Positions 26,520-35,182 of a DNA stretch of 64,000 nt are shown one piece after another (the first letter of the stretch is position 1; every line of letters starts with the position of its first letter). The DNA is taken from NCBI RefSeq assembly GCF_003663825.1, contig NZ_RCCC01000001.1, positions 3,294,501 through 3,358,500 of the forward strand, in the 5' to 3' direction. The notes beneath the pieces are model-generated. The model did no database searches. It had not been told where the DNA came from and worked only from the letters and a program-made list of their open reading frames with translations. The DNA is from Acidovorax sp. 106. Its GTDB lineage: Bacteria; Pseudomonadota; Gammaproteobacteria; Burkholderiales; Burkholderiaceae_C. The translations under genes were made by a program, and so were the position numbers.

Positions 26520-26585
26520 TTTTTTGCTATTAAAAATGTAGCTGCCAGCGCTTGTTCATCAAGCTCTGGCAGTGCTTTTTATCCA
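26520..26585. repeat. palindromic repeat between convergent genes, possible two-way terminator
   Basis: TTTTTTGCTATTAAAAATGT, then AGCTGCCAGCGCTTGTTCAT and CAAGCTCTGGCAGTGCTTTT. The imperfect stem is flanked by T-rich DNA on the left and TTTTT on the right. It is placed between the ends of nadA and the convergent response-regulator gene, so it may end transcription from both sides. Confidence 0.75.
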
Positions 26586-26595
26586 AAAAATTGGC

Positions 26596-27318
26596 TCATG
26601 CCGCAGCCGGAGGTGCCTGCGCCTCCATCCGGTAGCCCAGTCCGCGCATGGTGTGGATCAGCGCGGTGGCGTGGCCGTCATCGATCTTGCTGCGCAGGCG
26701 GCGGATGTACACGTCCACCACGTTGGTGAGCGGGTCTTCGCTGTGGCCCCACACGCTGGCCAGGATGCGTTCGCGGCTGAACAGGCGTCCCGGGGCGCTC
26801 ATCAGCAGCTCCAGCAGCGCCAGCTCGCGGGCCGTCAGCGTCAGGGCTTGACCGGCACGCGTGGCCTTCATGCTCTCGCGGTCTAGCACCAAGTCGTCTA
26901 TCTGCAGGCGGCTGGACCGACCTGGCTGCAAGGGGCGGGCGCGGCGGGCCAGGGCTTCCAGGCGGGCCAGCAGTTCTTCAAATTCAAAGGGCTTGCACAG
27001 GTAGTCGTCCGCGCCCATGCGCAGCCCCGCCACGCGGTCTTCCAGCGTGCTCAAGGCGGTGAGCATGAGGATGGGCAGCGACACCCCGGTGGCGCGCAGG
27101 GTCTGGCAAATCTCCATGCCGTTCATGCCGGGCAGCATCAAGTCCAGGACCAGCACCGTGGCCGCGTCGCCTGGCTGGGCGCTGCGGGCGGCGTCCTGGG
27201 CCAGTGCCAGGCCTTCTACGCCGTGGGCGGCGCGCTGCACGCTGTGCCCTTCGGCCCTCAGGCCACGCATCAAGAAGTCTGCGATCCGGGGATCATCTTC
27301 CACCAAAAGAATGTTCAT
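26596..27318 (-). CDS. OmpR-family response regulator
   Basis: 240-residue DNA-binding response regulator. The receiver domain has E7/D8/D9, the phosphorylated D59 (VLVLDLMLPG) and K109; the C-terminal winged helix (about 135-232) shows LTARELALLELLM, a VWGHSEDPLTNVVDVYIRRL stretch and IHTMRGLGYRM. It follows the histidine kinase gene with a 4-base ATGA overlap, so the two form one operon and a cognate pair. The divergent secreted protein gene beyond the kinase is a natural candidate target. Confidence 0.93.
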   Translation of the reverse strand: MNILLVEDDPRIADFLMRGLRAEGHSVQRAAHGVEGLALAQDAARSAQPGDAATVLVLDLMLPGMNGMEICQTLRATGVSLPILMLTALSTLEDRVAGLRMGADDYLCKPFEFEELLARLEALARRARPLQPGRSSRLQIDDLVLDRESMKATRAGQALTLTARELALLELLMSAPGRLFSRERILASVWGHSEDPLTNVVDVYIRRLRSKIDDGHATALIHTMRGLGYRMEAQAPPAAA

Positions 27319-28970
27319 GCCATGCCTGTGTTTGGAGTTGCCAGCAGTGCAGCGTGGCCACCCTGCGCCCCGTGCCACAGTGGCAGCCGCAGCCTGGCAC
27401 AGGTGCCGCCCTCTGCAGCACCTAAGGGCCAGGGACTTTGCAGCTCCAGCGTGCCACCATGGGCTTGCGCCAGCGCGCGTGCAATGGGCAGCCCCAGGCC
27501 GCTGCCGCTGGCACGGTGCTGGCGGGCCGCACTGCCCCGGAAATGCCGCTCAAACACCTGAGGCAGCTCCTGCGCCGGGATGCCAATGCCTTCGTCGCAC
27601 ACAAGCAACTCTGCACTGCCTTCTTGCACACGCAGGCACCAGTCAACACGGCCGCCGGGGTGCGAGTAGCGGATGGCGTTGTCCAGCAACAGCAGCACCA
27701 GTTGGGTCAGGCGCTGTGCATCGCCAAACACGGTCAGCGGCTCGGGCATGGTGGCCTCTGCCTGCTGTTGCAGGCGCACGCCTTGCTCTGCCGCTAAGGC
27801 GGTGGCCAGTGCCAGTGCGTCCAGCACCTGGTGCTGCAGCACCACGGGCTCGCGGGCCACGCTGAAGGTCTCCATGTCGGTGCGGGCCATGGCCAGCAGG
27901 TCGTCAATCACCTTGCCCTGCTGGCGTGAGATGTCGACGATGCGGGCCAGCGCCTCACGGTATTCGCTGGCCGGTCGCTCGCCGCCGCGCAGCGTCACCT
28001 CGGCCTCGCCCCTTATGGCGGTGGTGGGGGTGCGCAGCTCGTGGCTGATGTCGGCCAGCAGCTGGCGCCGTCGCAGGTCGGTGCGCTGCAGCGATTCGTT
28101 GGCCTGGTGCAAATCGGCCGTGCGCTCACGCACGGTGGCTTCCAGCACCTGGCGCTGTTGCAGCTCGCGCTGGCGATGGCGTTCCAGCTCGTCGGCCATG
28201 GCGTTCATGCTGCGCGCAGCATCGGCAAACTCGTTGCGGCCTGGCAGATTGATGCGGTGGTGCAATTGCCCTTGCTGCAGTGCCCGTGCGCCGTCTGCCA
28301 GCGCATGCAGTGGGCGGCGCAAGGCGCGCCCAAAGTACAGCGTGGCCGCCAAGGCGCCCAGCGCCAGGGCCAGGGCTGTGCCAATCCACAGCGCCCGCAT
28401 GCGGGCCAAAGAGGCATCGGCGGCGGCGCGCTCTCGCTGCATGGCGGCCTGTTCGCGCGCGATACTCTGGGCCACCAGTTCGCGCAGATCGCGCCCTTCG
28501 GACTGTTCGAACACTGCGGTCAGCGCGTTCCACACGGCGCTGGCTTGCACCTCGGGCGTGAGGGGCTGCATCTCGCGCACCGCAGCGCCCAGCTGGGCCA
28601 CGCTGTGGGTCAGCACGCGCAGGGCGTCCAGGCGGGCGGCGTGTTCTTCTGGCGCCTCTTCGGCAAGGCCCATGGTTTCGGCATCGCGCGCCAGCGCCAC
28701 CAGCGACTGCAGTTGCGCCTGCATGCGCTCGACCAGGGTGTCGCGCTCAGCCGGAGCTCCACCCGCGCCGATCTGGTGCTGCGTGGCCCAGGCGCGCAGG
28801 CGTTGCTTGGTGGAGGACAGCTCCACAAACCGCTGCAGGGTGTCGCTGGCCACGCGGCCCCGCACCACTTGCCGTTCGGCCTCTCGCACCGCTACCACGG
28901 CCGCCAGACCCTGCAGCGTGACGGCGGCGGCCAGCAGGACGAGGACGAGGCTGAGTCGGCGGCGGAACAT
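27315..28970 (-). CDS. membrane sensor histidine kinase
   Basis: 551 residues from the chosen ATG. One N-terminal membrane helix (about 5-25), a periplasmic region of about 150 residues that is mostly helical, a second helix with HAMP (about 175-250, FGRALRRPLHALADGARALQ), then HisKA with the phospho-acceptor H310 in DISHELRTP and an ATPase domain with DNAIRYSHPGG, CDEGIGIPAQELP and GSGLGLPIARALA. The frame is open 45 codons further upstream with in-frame ATGs, so the start is uncertain. It is co-transcribed with the overlapping OmpR-type regulator. The signal is unknown. Confidence 0.92.
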   Translation of the reverse strand: MFRRRLSLVLVLLAAAVTLQGLAAVVAVREAERQVVRGRVASDTLQRFVELSSTKQRLRAWATQHQIGAGGAPAERDTLVERMQAQLQSLVALARDAETMGLAEEAPEEHAARLDALRVLTHSVAQLGAAVREMQPLTPEVQASAVWNALTAVFEQSEGRDLRELVAQSIAREQAAMQRERAAADASLARMRALWIGTALALALGALAATLYFGRALRRPLHALADGARALQQGQLHHRINLPGRNEFADAARSMNAMADELERHRQRELQQRQVLEATVRERTADLHQANESLQRTDLRRRQLLADISHELRTPTTAIRGEAEVTLRGGERPASEYREALARIVDISRQQGKVIDDLLAMARTDMETFSVAREPVVLQHQVLDALALATALAAEQGVRLQQQAEATMPEPLTVFGDAQRLTQLVLLLLDNAIRYSHPGGRVDWCLRVQEGSAELLVCDEGIGIPAQELPQVFERHFRGSAARQHRASGSGLGLPIARALAQAHGGTLELQSPWPLGAAEGGTCARLRLPLWHGAQGGHAALLATPNTGMA

Positions 28971-29155
28971 GTGGGCATTGTCGCTGCACCGTCGGCGCCG
29001 ATGCCCTTGTTCATCTGGCGTTAATGTGGGCATCAGGCGCCGTTCATGTGGCGTCCACGGGTGGTTCATTCCAGCGTCTTCCAATGCATCTCTGTGGTTG
29101 CACACCCTGTGCCTCCATCGTTAACCCACCGTCCGCTTGTGAAGGAATTTCTGAA

Positions 29156-29713
29156 ATGAAAGCACGCCACCTCGCTCCTATTGCATCCCTTGTTCTGGCC
29201 GGGCTCAGCACCCTGGGCCATGCCACCGTGGTGAACCGGGCCATCACCGAATCCGAAGTCACCGCTGCGCAGGCGGCCTGGTGCCAGGCACTGGTGGACA
29301 TCAGTGCTGCCCACGACAAGGGCGGACAGCCCGCCGCCAAGGCCTTGGCCGAGAAAGTCATCGACGCCGCCTACGGCTACCAGCTGGGGGCCGTGCTGTT
29401 CAAGCCCACGCTGACCACAGCGCCACAAACCTTCCGCACGACCCGTTCGGGCGCGGTGGCCTACTTTGTGGGGGGCGACAACAACTTCCCCAACGACACG
29501 GGCTTTGCCCTGAAGGGGTGGACGCGTTGTGAATCTAAAAATGCAGCCATCTTTGTTGCGGGCGATTCGGCCTCCAGCATGGGCAACGTAGTGATGACCG
29601 ACAAAGGCGGCAAGGTGACGACGGTGGACAAGACCTGGTCTTATGTGAAGGACGACGCGGGCAAACTGCGCATCGTGGTTCACCACTCCTCCTTGCCCTA
29701 CAGCGGCCAGTGA
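29156..29713 (+). CDS. secreted SnoaL/CaMKII-association-like protein
   Basis: 185 residues. An AAGGAA precedes the ATG, and the signal peptide ends near residue 23 (LSTLGHA). The mature protein has ITESEVTAAQAAWCQALVDI, AYGYQLGAVLFKPTL, AYFVGGDNNFPNDTGFALKG and TVDKTWSYVKDD...IVVHHSSLPY, which fit the exported SnoaL-like (CaMKII association-domain fold) family. In databases I recall this family is often mislabelled phosphoribosyl-AMP cyclohydrolase, but the HisI metal-site motifs are absent. It is divergent from the two-component system, which may control it. Function unknown. Confidence 0.72.
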   Translation: MKARHLAPIASLVLAGLSTLGHATVVNRAITESEVTAAQAAWCQALVDISAAHDKGGQPAAKALAEKVIDAAYGYQLGAVLFKPTLTTAPQTFRTTRSGAVAYFVGGDNNFPNDTGFALKGWTRCESKNAAIFVAGDSASSMGNVVMTDKGGKVTTVDKTWSYVKDDAGKLRIVVHHSSLPYSGQ

Positions 29714-29895
29714 GGGCTTGAGGACGTGAAGACCCGCGCCGGGCGACGGCCCCGCCACGCGGGGTGAAGGCTATGTCGCGAGGCGGGTGGCCAAGGGGGT
29801 GCGCTGCGGGGGGTGGCGCAATGTGGCTATCCTTGCCACCTTTGCCTTGGCGCAGGTGCCTGGCAACGTGGGGCCGCAAGGCCCGGCGTGCTGGC

Positions 29896-29940
29896 GATTT
29901 TGCTATGAAAAACATAGCTGTCTGCGCTTGATTGGATTGC
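29896..29940. repeat. partial palindromic AGCGCT repeat
   Basis: TTTTGCTATGAAAAACATAG followed by CTGTCTGCGCTTGATTGG. Only the left arm and part of the centre are recognisable. It sits just before the pabBC start, where its AT-rich part may form part of the promoter. Confidence 0.55.
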
Positions 29941-29963
29941 CCTAGGGGCCCATTTGACTCTTT

Positions 29964-31823
29964 ATGTCCTGCATCGACTTCTCCCAGCCTCTGCAGCCTG
30001 ATGCGCCACGCCTGCGCTGCCAGTTTGGCTTGCCACGCCAGGTGCTGCGCGCCGACGCGCCCACCCAGGTGCGTGCGGTGCTGGACGCTGTGCACGCCGC
30101 CGCACGGCAAGGATCATGGTGCGTGGGTTATGTGCGCTATGAAGCGGCTGCCGCGTTCGATGCCGCCTTGCAGACCCACGCGGCTGATGGCCCCCTGGCC
30201 TGGTTTGCCGTGTACGACCACGCCGAGCCATGGGCTGCGGACGCCTCGCCCCCCGGCGCAACCGGCGATGCCCCCAGCGTGGATTGGCAGGCGGGCATGG
30301 CGCGCCAGGACTTTGATGCCGCCATTGCCTACATCCAGCGGGCGATTGGCAACGGCGAGCTGTACCAGGTGAACTACACCGCGCCGCTGCAGGGCACGCT
30401 GCATGGGCAGGCAGCAGACCTGTTTGCCGCCTTGCACCGGGCCCAGCCTCAGGGGTATGCGGCCTGCATCAATGCGGGTGCAGAGCAGGTGCTGTCCGTG
30501 TCGCCTGAGCTGTTTTTTGATTGGCAGGAAGGGCTGGACAGCCCAGCAGGCGAAGGGCCCTTGCTGGCCCGCCCCATGAAGGGCACCGCCCCGCGCGGGG
30601 CCACCCCTGAGCAAGACGCAGCCCATGCCGAACACCTGCGCACGGCCCCCAAGGAGCGTGCCGAGAACGTGATGATCGTGGACCTGCTGCGCAACGACGT
30701 GTCGCGTGTGGCCTTGCCCCACAGCGTGCGGGTGCCTGCGTTGTTTGCCACCCAGGCGCTGCCTACGGTGTGGCAGATGACTTCGGACGTGGTGGCCCGC
30801 ACGCGCCCCGGCACCACGCTGGCCGATGTGTTTGCTGCCTTATTCCCCTGCGGCTCCGTCACCGGTGCGCCCAAGGTGCGGGCCATGCAGATGATCCACG
30901 CGTTAGAGCCGCAGCCGCGCGGCGTGTATTGCGGCGCGGTGGGCGTGGTGCGGCCTGCGGGCCCGGCCACTGACCGCGCAGCGGGCCCAGGCGTTGTCCA
31001 GGGCTTGCACCCGGTGGCTGCCACCTTCAATGTGCCCATCCGCACGGTGGTGCTGCGCGCGGGTGCGCAGGGTGCAGCCCCGCAGGCGGTGTGCGGCATT
31101 GGCAGTGGCATCACCTCCGGGGCCGAGGCCGAGGCCGAGTGGAACGAGTGGCGCCACAAGCGCGCTTTTGTGGAAAGGGCGAGCATGCCGTTTGAGATTC
31201 TGGAAACCCTGGCGCTGGACGCTGGGCAACTGCGCCACGCGGGCGAGCACCTGGCCCGCATGGGCGTGGCAGCGCAGCACTTTGGCTTTGTGTGGGATGC
31301 TGCCCGTGTGCAGCAGTGCCTGCAGGCCCTGGCCGCGCAGCACCCCGAGGGCCTATGGCGTGTGCGCCTGCTGCTGGACGCCACAGGCCAGCCACGTGCC
31401 GAGGCATTTGCCATGCAGACCACCGCCGTGCCCGTGCTGTTGCAACTGGCTGGGCAGCCTTTTGCCGAGGCGCACAGCGAGTTCACCCGCTTCAAGACCA
31501 CGCGCCGCGCTCATTACGACGCCTTTACGCCCGATGCGGCCACGCAGCCTGGGGTGTTCGATGCCTTGCTCTACAACGGGGCGGGTGAGATCACCGAATG
31601 CACACGCGGCAACATCGCCGCGCTGCTGCCCGATGGCCGCTGGGTGACGCCCCCGCTGGCCAGTGGCCTGCTGCCCGGCGTGGGCCGAGCCGTGGCCCTG
31701 CGCGAAGGCCGCGTGGTGGAGGCCGTGCTGCGCCTGAGCGATGTGCCGCAGGTGCGTGAATGGGCCTTTGTGAACAGCCTGCGCGGTTGGCTGGCGGCGC
31801 GGGTGGTGCCTTCGGCGGTGTAG
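29964..31823 (+). CDS. pabBC: aminodeoxychorismate synthase I / aminodeoxychorismate lyase fusion
   Basis: 619-residue bifunctional enzyme of p-aminobenzoate (folate) synthesis. The N-terminal about 400 residues are PabB-like: AIGNGELYQVNYT, SPELFFDW, the chorismate-site PMKGTAPRG, ENVMIVDLLRNDVSRV, FPCGSVTGAPKVRAMQMI and GIGSGITSGAEAEAEW. The C-terminal about 210 residues are a PLP-dependent PabC lyase: FEILETLALD, HLARMGVAA, RFKTTRRAHYD and NGAGEITECTRGNIA. The glutaminase partner PabA is not in the window. The ATG has no strong ribosome-binding site, and half a palindromic repeat lies just upstream. Confidence 0.95.
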   Translation: MSCIDFSQPLQPDAPRLRCQFGLPRQVLRADAPTQVRAVLDAVHAAARQGSWCVGYVRYEAAAAFDAALQTHAADGPLAWFAVYDHAEPWAADASPPGATGDAPSVDWQAGMARQDFDAAIAYIQRAIGNGELYQVNYTAPLQGTLHGQAADLFAALHRAQPQGYAACINAGAEQVLSVSPELFFDWQEGLDSPAGEGPLLARPMKGTAPRGATPEQDAAHAEHLRTAPKERAENVMIVDLLRNDVSRVALPHSVRVPALFATQALPTVWQMTSDVVARTRPGTTLADVFAALFPCGSVTGAPKVRAMQMIHALEPQPRGVYCGAVGVVRPAGPATDRAAGPGVVQGLHPVAATFNVPIRTVVLRAGAQGAAPQAVCGIGSGITSGAEAEAEWNEWRHKRAFVERASMPFEILETLALDAGQLRHAGEHLARMGVAAQHFGFVWDAARVQQCLQALAAQHPEGLWRVRLLLDATGQPRAEAFAMQTTAVPVLLQLAGQPFAEAHSEFTRFKTTRRAHYDAFTPDAATQPGVFDALLYNGAGEITECTRGNIAALLPDGRWVTPPLASGLLPGVGRAVALREGRVVEAVLRLSDVPQVREWAFVNSLRGWLAARVVPSAV

Positions 31824-32143
31824 CAAGCCAGCCTGCCAGGCGCCGCCAAGGCCGCTATGTGAACACACTGTGTCTTGAGCGCAGGCTTTCCTTGCAAGGG
31901 ATGCAAACGCCGAGCGCGAGAGCTTTTAGCGCTGCAAAAGTTCGTGGTTTGGGGTAGGTAGTTTTGCACTGGCAAGTTGTGCGAGGCGGGTGCATCATCG
32001 CGCCTTGCAGGTGTTTGCGCGCCTGCTTCACTGAGCCTTGCCCGGGGCCCCATGATCTGGTCACTCTCCTTTTTTCTTCGAACCCCGGGTGTTGGTGGGC
32101 GCAGTGGCATGGAGAGGACTTGCCGTTTTTGTCTGTTCAAAAC
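31824..32143. other. 320-bp intergenic region without a gene
   Basis: Between pabBC and the carbonic anhydrase. I see no convincing reading frame, hairpin terminator or repeat copy. The stretch around 31925-31975 is relatively AT-rich and could hold the carbonic anhydrase promoter. The start at 32144 lacks a strong purine-rich site. Confidence 0.5.
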
Positions 32144-32899
32144 ATGAAACACTCCAAATGGATTCGACAAGTGGCGTTGGCATCGGTGGCCCTGTGCGCC
32201 ACCATGGCCTTTGCCAGCAATCAGCACGCCCATTGGGCCTACCAAGGCCATGGCGGCCCCAAGCACTGGGGCGAGCTGGAGTCTTCCTTCGAAGCCTGCG
32301 CGCGCGGCAGTGCCCAGAGCCCGGTGGACATTCGCAACCCCGTCAAGGCCGATTTGCCCGCGCTGGACTTCCAGTACGCCGCTGCCGCTCCCACGCTGGT
32401 CAACAACGGCCATACCGTGCAGGTCAACTTGCCCGCAGGCAACAACCTGGTCGTGGATGGCAAAAAGCTGGAGCTGCTGCAGTTTCATTTCCACACCCCC
32501 AGTGAGGAGGCGGTGGCTGGCAAGCACGCCGCCATGGTGGCCCACTTTGTGCACAAGGATGAAGACGGCAAACTGGGCGTGGTGGCCGTGTTGATACAGC
32601 CCGGCAAGACCAACCCCGCATGGGCGCCCATCTTTGCCCATCTGCCACGGGTGGGTGAGCAGGTCACGGTCGATGGCCTCTCGCTGGATCTGCCCGCCTT
32701 GTTGCCTGCCAAAAAGGGCTACTACAGTTTCGAGGGCTCGCTCACCACGCCCCCATGCTCCGAAGGCGTGAAGTGGATGGTGCTCAAAGAGCCCGTCAAG
32801 CTCAGCCCACAGCAGATCAAGGCGTTTCGCCAGATCTACAACGCCAACGCTCGGCCCCTGCAGCCCTTGAATGGCCGTGTGGTGAAAGAAAGCAACTGA
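32144..32899 (+). CDS. periplasmic alpha-class carbonic anhydrase
   Basis: Interconverts CO2 and bicarbonate in the periplasm. 251 residues. The signal peptide is MKHSKWIRQ... with a hydrophobic core, cut near residue 24 (AFASN). The mature enzyme has HWGELESSFEACARGSAQSP, the zinc ligands H115 and H117 in QFHFHTPSEE and H134 in MVAHFVH, and the substrate pocket GSLTTPPCSEGVKWMVL. A Cys pair (FEAC...PPCSEG) may form the usual disulfide. This resembles the Neisseria/Ralstonia type. The frame is open 60 codons upstream, but the signal peptide fixes the start. Confidence 0.95.
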   Translation: MKHSKWIRQVALASVALCATMAFASNQHAHWAYQGHGGPKHWGELESSFEACARGSAQSPVDIRNPVKADLPALDFQYAAAAPTLVNNGHTVQVNLPAGNNLVVDGKKLELLQFHFHTPSEEAVAGKHAAMVAHFVHKDEDGKLGVVAVLIQPGKTNPAWAPIFAHLPRVGEQVTVDGLSLDLPALLPAKKGYYSFEGSLTTPPCSEGVKWMVLKEPVKLSPQQIKAFRQIYNANARPLQPLNGRVVKESN

Positions 32900-33067
32900 C
32901 AGCGGCCAACACAACCCCCTGGCGTCGTTGTTCCGTCTTGTCGTACGGCTTGTACTGCCTGCGACGGAATGCCTGGCCAGGGCCGCTTCGCTGAGTCGTT
33001 GTGGCCGCTCCAAAAAGCAAGCAAAACGCAGCCGAGCGCGTCAGCGCAACGCGGGGTCAAGCCTTGC

Positions 33068-33997
33068 TCAGGTCGTTGCAACGGAAGGCTTGAGGTGCTG
33101 GCGTGCCATGGTCAAAAACGCCATGGCCGCCGGGCTCAGGGGCTGTTTGGCCAGGCGGATGGCGACCACCGGAAACTCCAGCACCGGCCGCACGATGGGC
33201 AAGGCGCGCAGGTCGGGCGGCATGAGGCGCGCCACATAGCGCGGCAGCAGCGCCACCCCGGCGCCCGCCTGGATCATGCCGAACGCGGTGGTCAGCATCG
33301 AGACATGGTGCACCACCTGCGGGTACACGTTGGCCACGGTGCTCAGCTCGCGGCTGATGGCGCGCCACACCACGGCATCGGGGTTCACATGCACCAGGGG
33401 CAGGCCGTCCAGGTCGCGTCCCTGCACACTGGCGCGGTGGGCCAGCGGGTGGTCGTGCCGCAAAAACAGCGCCATGCGCTCGCTGAACAGGCGCTCGGTC
33501 GCCAGCTCGGAATGCGTCTGCCCGATGTCCGAGCCCAGCGCCAAGTCCGCCTCGCGCGAGAGCACCTGCGCCACCATCTGCGCAGCATTGCTGTCGTGCA
33601 GCGTGGCCACCAGTTGCGGGTGTGCCTTGGAGAAGCGCGCCAGCAGCGCGGGCAGCAGCGCCCCGGCCGTGAGGTGCCCCACGGCCACCACCACGCGGCC
33701 CTCCTGCAGCTGTGCTTGCGAGCGGCAGGCGTGCACCGACTCGTCAATCATGCGCAGCGCGCGCTGGGCCGTGTCGGCCATCATCTGCCCCGCGTCGGTA
33801 AGGCGAATGCGCCGCCCGCGCACCACCAGCGGCTGGCCCAGCTGCTGCTCCATGCGCTTGACCAGGTGGCTCACGGCGGGCTGCGTCAGCTGCAGCGCAT
33901 CGGCCGCCAGCGTGAAGCTGCCCGTCTGTGCAATGGCCGCCAGCGCGCGGAACTGCTGCAAAGAGACTTCTTCGCTAGGGGCGGCAGATGGTTTCAT
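33068..33997 (-). CDS. LysR-family transcriptional regulator
   Basis: 309 residues. N-terminal winged helix (about 12-70; LQQFRALAAIAQTGSFTLAA, QPAVSHLVKRMEQQLGQPLV) and a periplasmic-binding-like effector domain (about 95-300, PLVHVNPDAVVWRAI, GAGVALLPRYVA). It is divergent from a Bug-type receptor gene with 137 bases between, the typical layout for a LysR regulator controlling its neighbour, and is the likely activator of the receptor/gamma-glutamyltransferase genes. Confidence 0.93.
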   Translation of the reverse strand: MKPSAAPSEEVSLQQFRALAAIAQTGSFTLAADALQLTQPAVSHLVKRMEQQLGQPLVVRGRRIRLTDAGQMMADTAQRALRMIDESVHACRSQAQLQEGRVVVAVGHLTAGALLPALLARFSKAHPQLVATLHDSNAAQMVAQVLSREADLALGSDIGQTHSELATERLFSERMALFLRHDHPLAHRASVQGRDLDGLPLVHVNPDAVVWRAISRELSTVANVYPQVVHHVSMLTTAFGMIQAGAGVALLPRYVARLMPPDLRALPIVRPVLEFPVVAIRLAKQPLSPAAMAFLTMARQHLKPSVATT

Positions 33998-34012
33998 TAG
34001 GCTGTTTATGAC

Positions 34013-34022
34013 ATGACGTCAT
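34013..34022. promoter_or_regulatory. palindrome in the LysR/Bug divergent region
   Basis: ATGACGTCAT, a perfect 10-base palindrome 16 bases upstream of the LysR start and 113 before the Bug start. It is followed by an AT-rich stretch (34023-34055). The position fits a LysR autoregulatory or promoter site; there is no direct evidence. Confidence 0.35.
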
Positions 34023-34134
34023 AGTGAAATAACTTTGATTATCTGTTTTGATGGATAGCCAGCGCCTACATTGGGGGCGTTGAAGGCGCCTTCTTTTCGT
34101 TGTTTCTGCTCTCCCTCTTGCAAGGAATCGATCC

Positions 34135-35106
34135 ATGATCCGTCGCCACCACTTTCTGCGCGGCCTGGCCGCCGCCCTGGCGCTGGGCGCCACCGCGCCT
34201 GCAGCGCTGGCCCAGGCCAGCAAACCCATCCGCCTGATCGTGCCCTTCCCGGCGGGCGGTGCCACCGACCTGTTTGCGCGCACCCTGTCGCAGAAGATGG
34301 GCGAAAAGCTGGGCACCTCCATCGTCATTGACAACAAGCCTGGCGCAGGGGGCAGCCTGGGGTCGGACATGGCGGCCAAGGCCCCGGCTGATGGCCTGAC
34401 GCTGCTGTTGGCCACCACCAGCACGCACTCGATTGGCCCGGCCATGGGGGGCAAGCTGCCCTACGACACGGTGCGCGACTTCACGCCGATTGCCCACGTC
34501 GGCAATGCGCCCAGCATCATGCTGGTGCCCAACAGCTCGCCCGCCAAAACGGTCAAAGAGTGGATCGAATACGCGCGCAAGAACCCCGGCAAGCTCAACT
34601 ACGCCTCCAGCGGCAACGGCACCATCGTTCAATTGACGGCCGAGCTGTTCAAGGCGCAGGCGGGTCTGTATGTGACGCACATTCCCTACAAGGGCACGGC
34701 GCTGGCGATTCCAGACCTGGTGAGCGGCCAGCTCGACGTGCTGTTCGATTCATTGCCCACCGGCATGCCCCATGTGCGCGATGGCCGCCTGCGTGCGCTG
34801 GGCGTCACCACGCTCAAACGCAGCCCGCTGGCGCCCGATTTGCCGCCCATTGCCGACACGTTGCCCGGCTATGAGTCCAACACCTGGTTTGGTCTGTACG
34901 GCCCCAAGGGCTTGGGTGCCGACATCGTGACCCGGGTGAACACCGCCGCCAACCAGGCGCTGAACGACCCCGAGGTGCGCAACAAGCTCACCACCTTGGG
35001 CATTGAGCCCGTGACGAGCACACCCACCCAGTTCAGCAAGATGGTGGCGGACGACCTGGCCAAGTGGAAGCGCATCATCACCGAGCGCAAGATCGTCAAC
35101 GAATAA
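34135..35106 (+). CDS. Bug-family (TctC-type) periplasmic solute receptor
   Basis: Extracytoplasmic receptor of the tripartite tricarboxylate type, 323 residues. The N-terminus MIRRHHFLRGLAAALALGAT is a signal peptide with a twin-Arg-like RRHHF start, cleaved after ALAQA. Typical Bug signatures: IRLIVPFPAGGATDLFARTL, VIDNKPGAGG, GLTLLLATTSTHSI, LNYASSGNGT, HIPYKGTA and SNTWFGLYGPKG. No TctA/TctB transporter genes are adjacent, as is usual for these highly multiplied receptors. The next gene, a gamma-glutamyltransferase-like enzyme, starts 76 bases later. Ligand unknown; a small carboxylate or glutamyl compound is plausible. Confidence 0.93.
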   Translation: MIRRHHFLRGLAAALALGATAPAALAQASKPIRLIVPFPAGGATDLFARTLSQKMGEKLGTSIVIDNKPGAGGSLGSDMAAKAPADGLTLLLATTSTHSIGPAMGGKLPYDTVRDFTPIAHVGNAPSIMLVPNSSPAKTVKEWIEYARKNPGKLNYASSGNGTIVQLTAELFKAQAGLYVTHIPYKGTALAIPDLVSGQLDVLFDSLPTGMPHVRDGRLRALGVTTLKRSPLAPDLPPIADTLPGYESNTWFGLYGPKGLGADIVTRVNTAANQALNDPEVRNKLTTLGIEPVTSTPTQFSKMVADDLAKWKRIITERKIVNE

Positions 35107-35182
35107 GCAGAGTGGGCCAACGCCGCAAGGTGTTCCGGCCCAGTATTCAAGCCAAGCCATCACAAAAAGCCTAGGAGACCGC

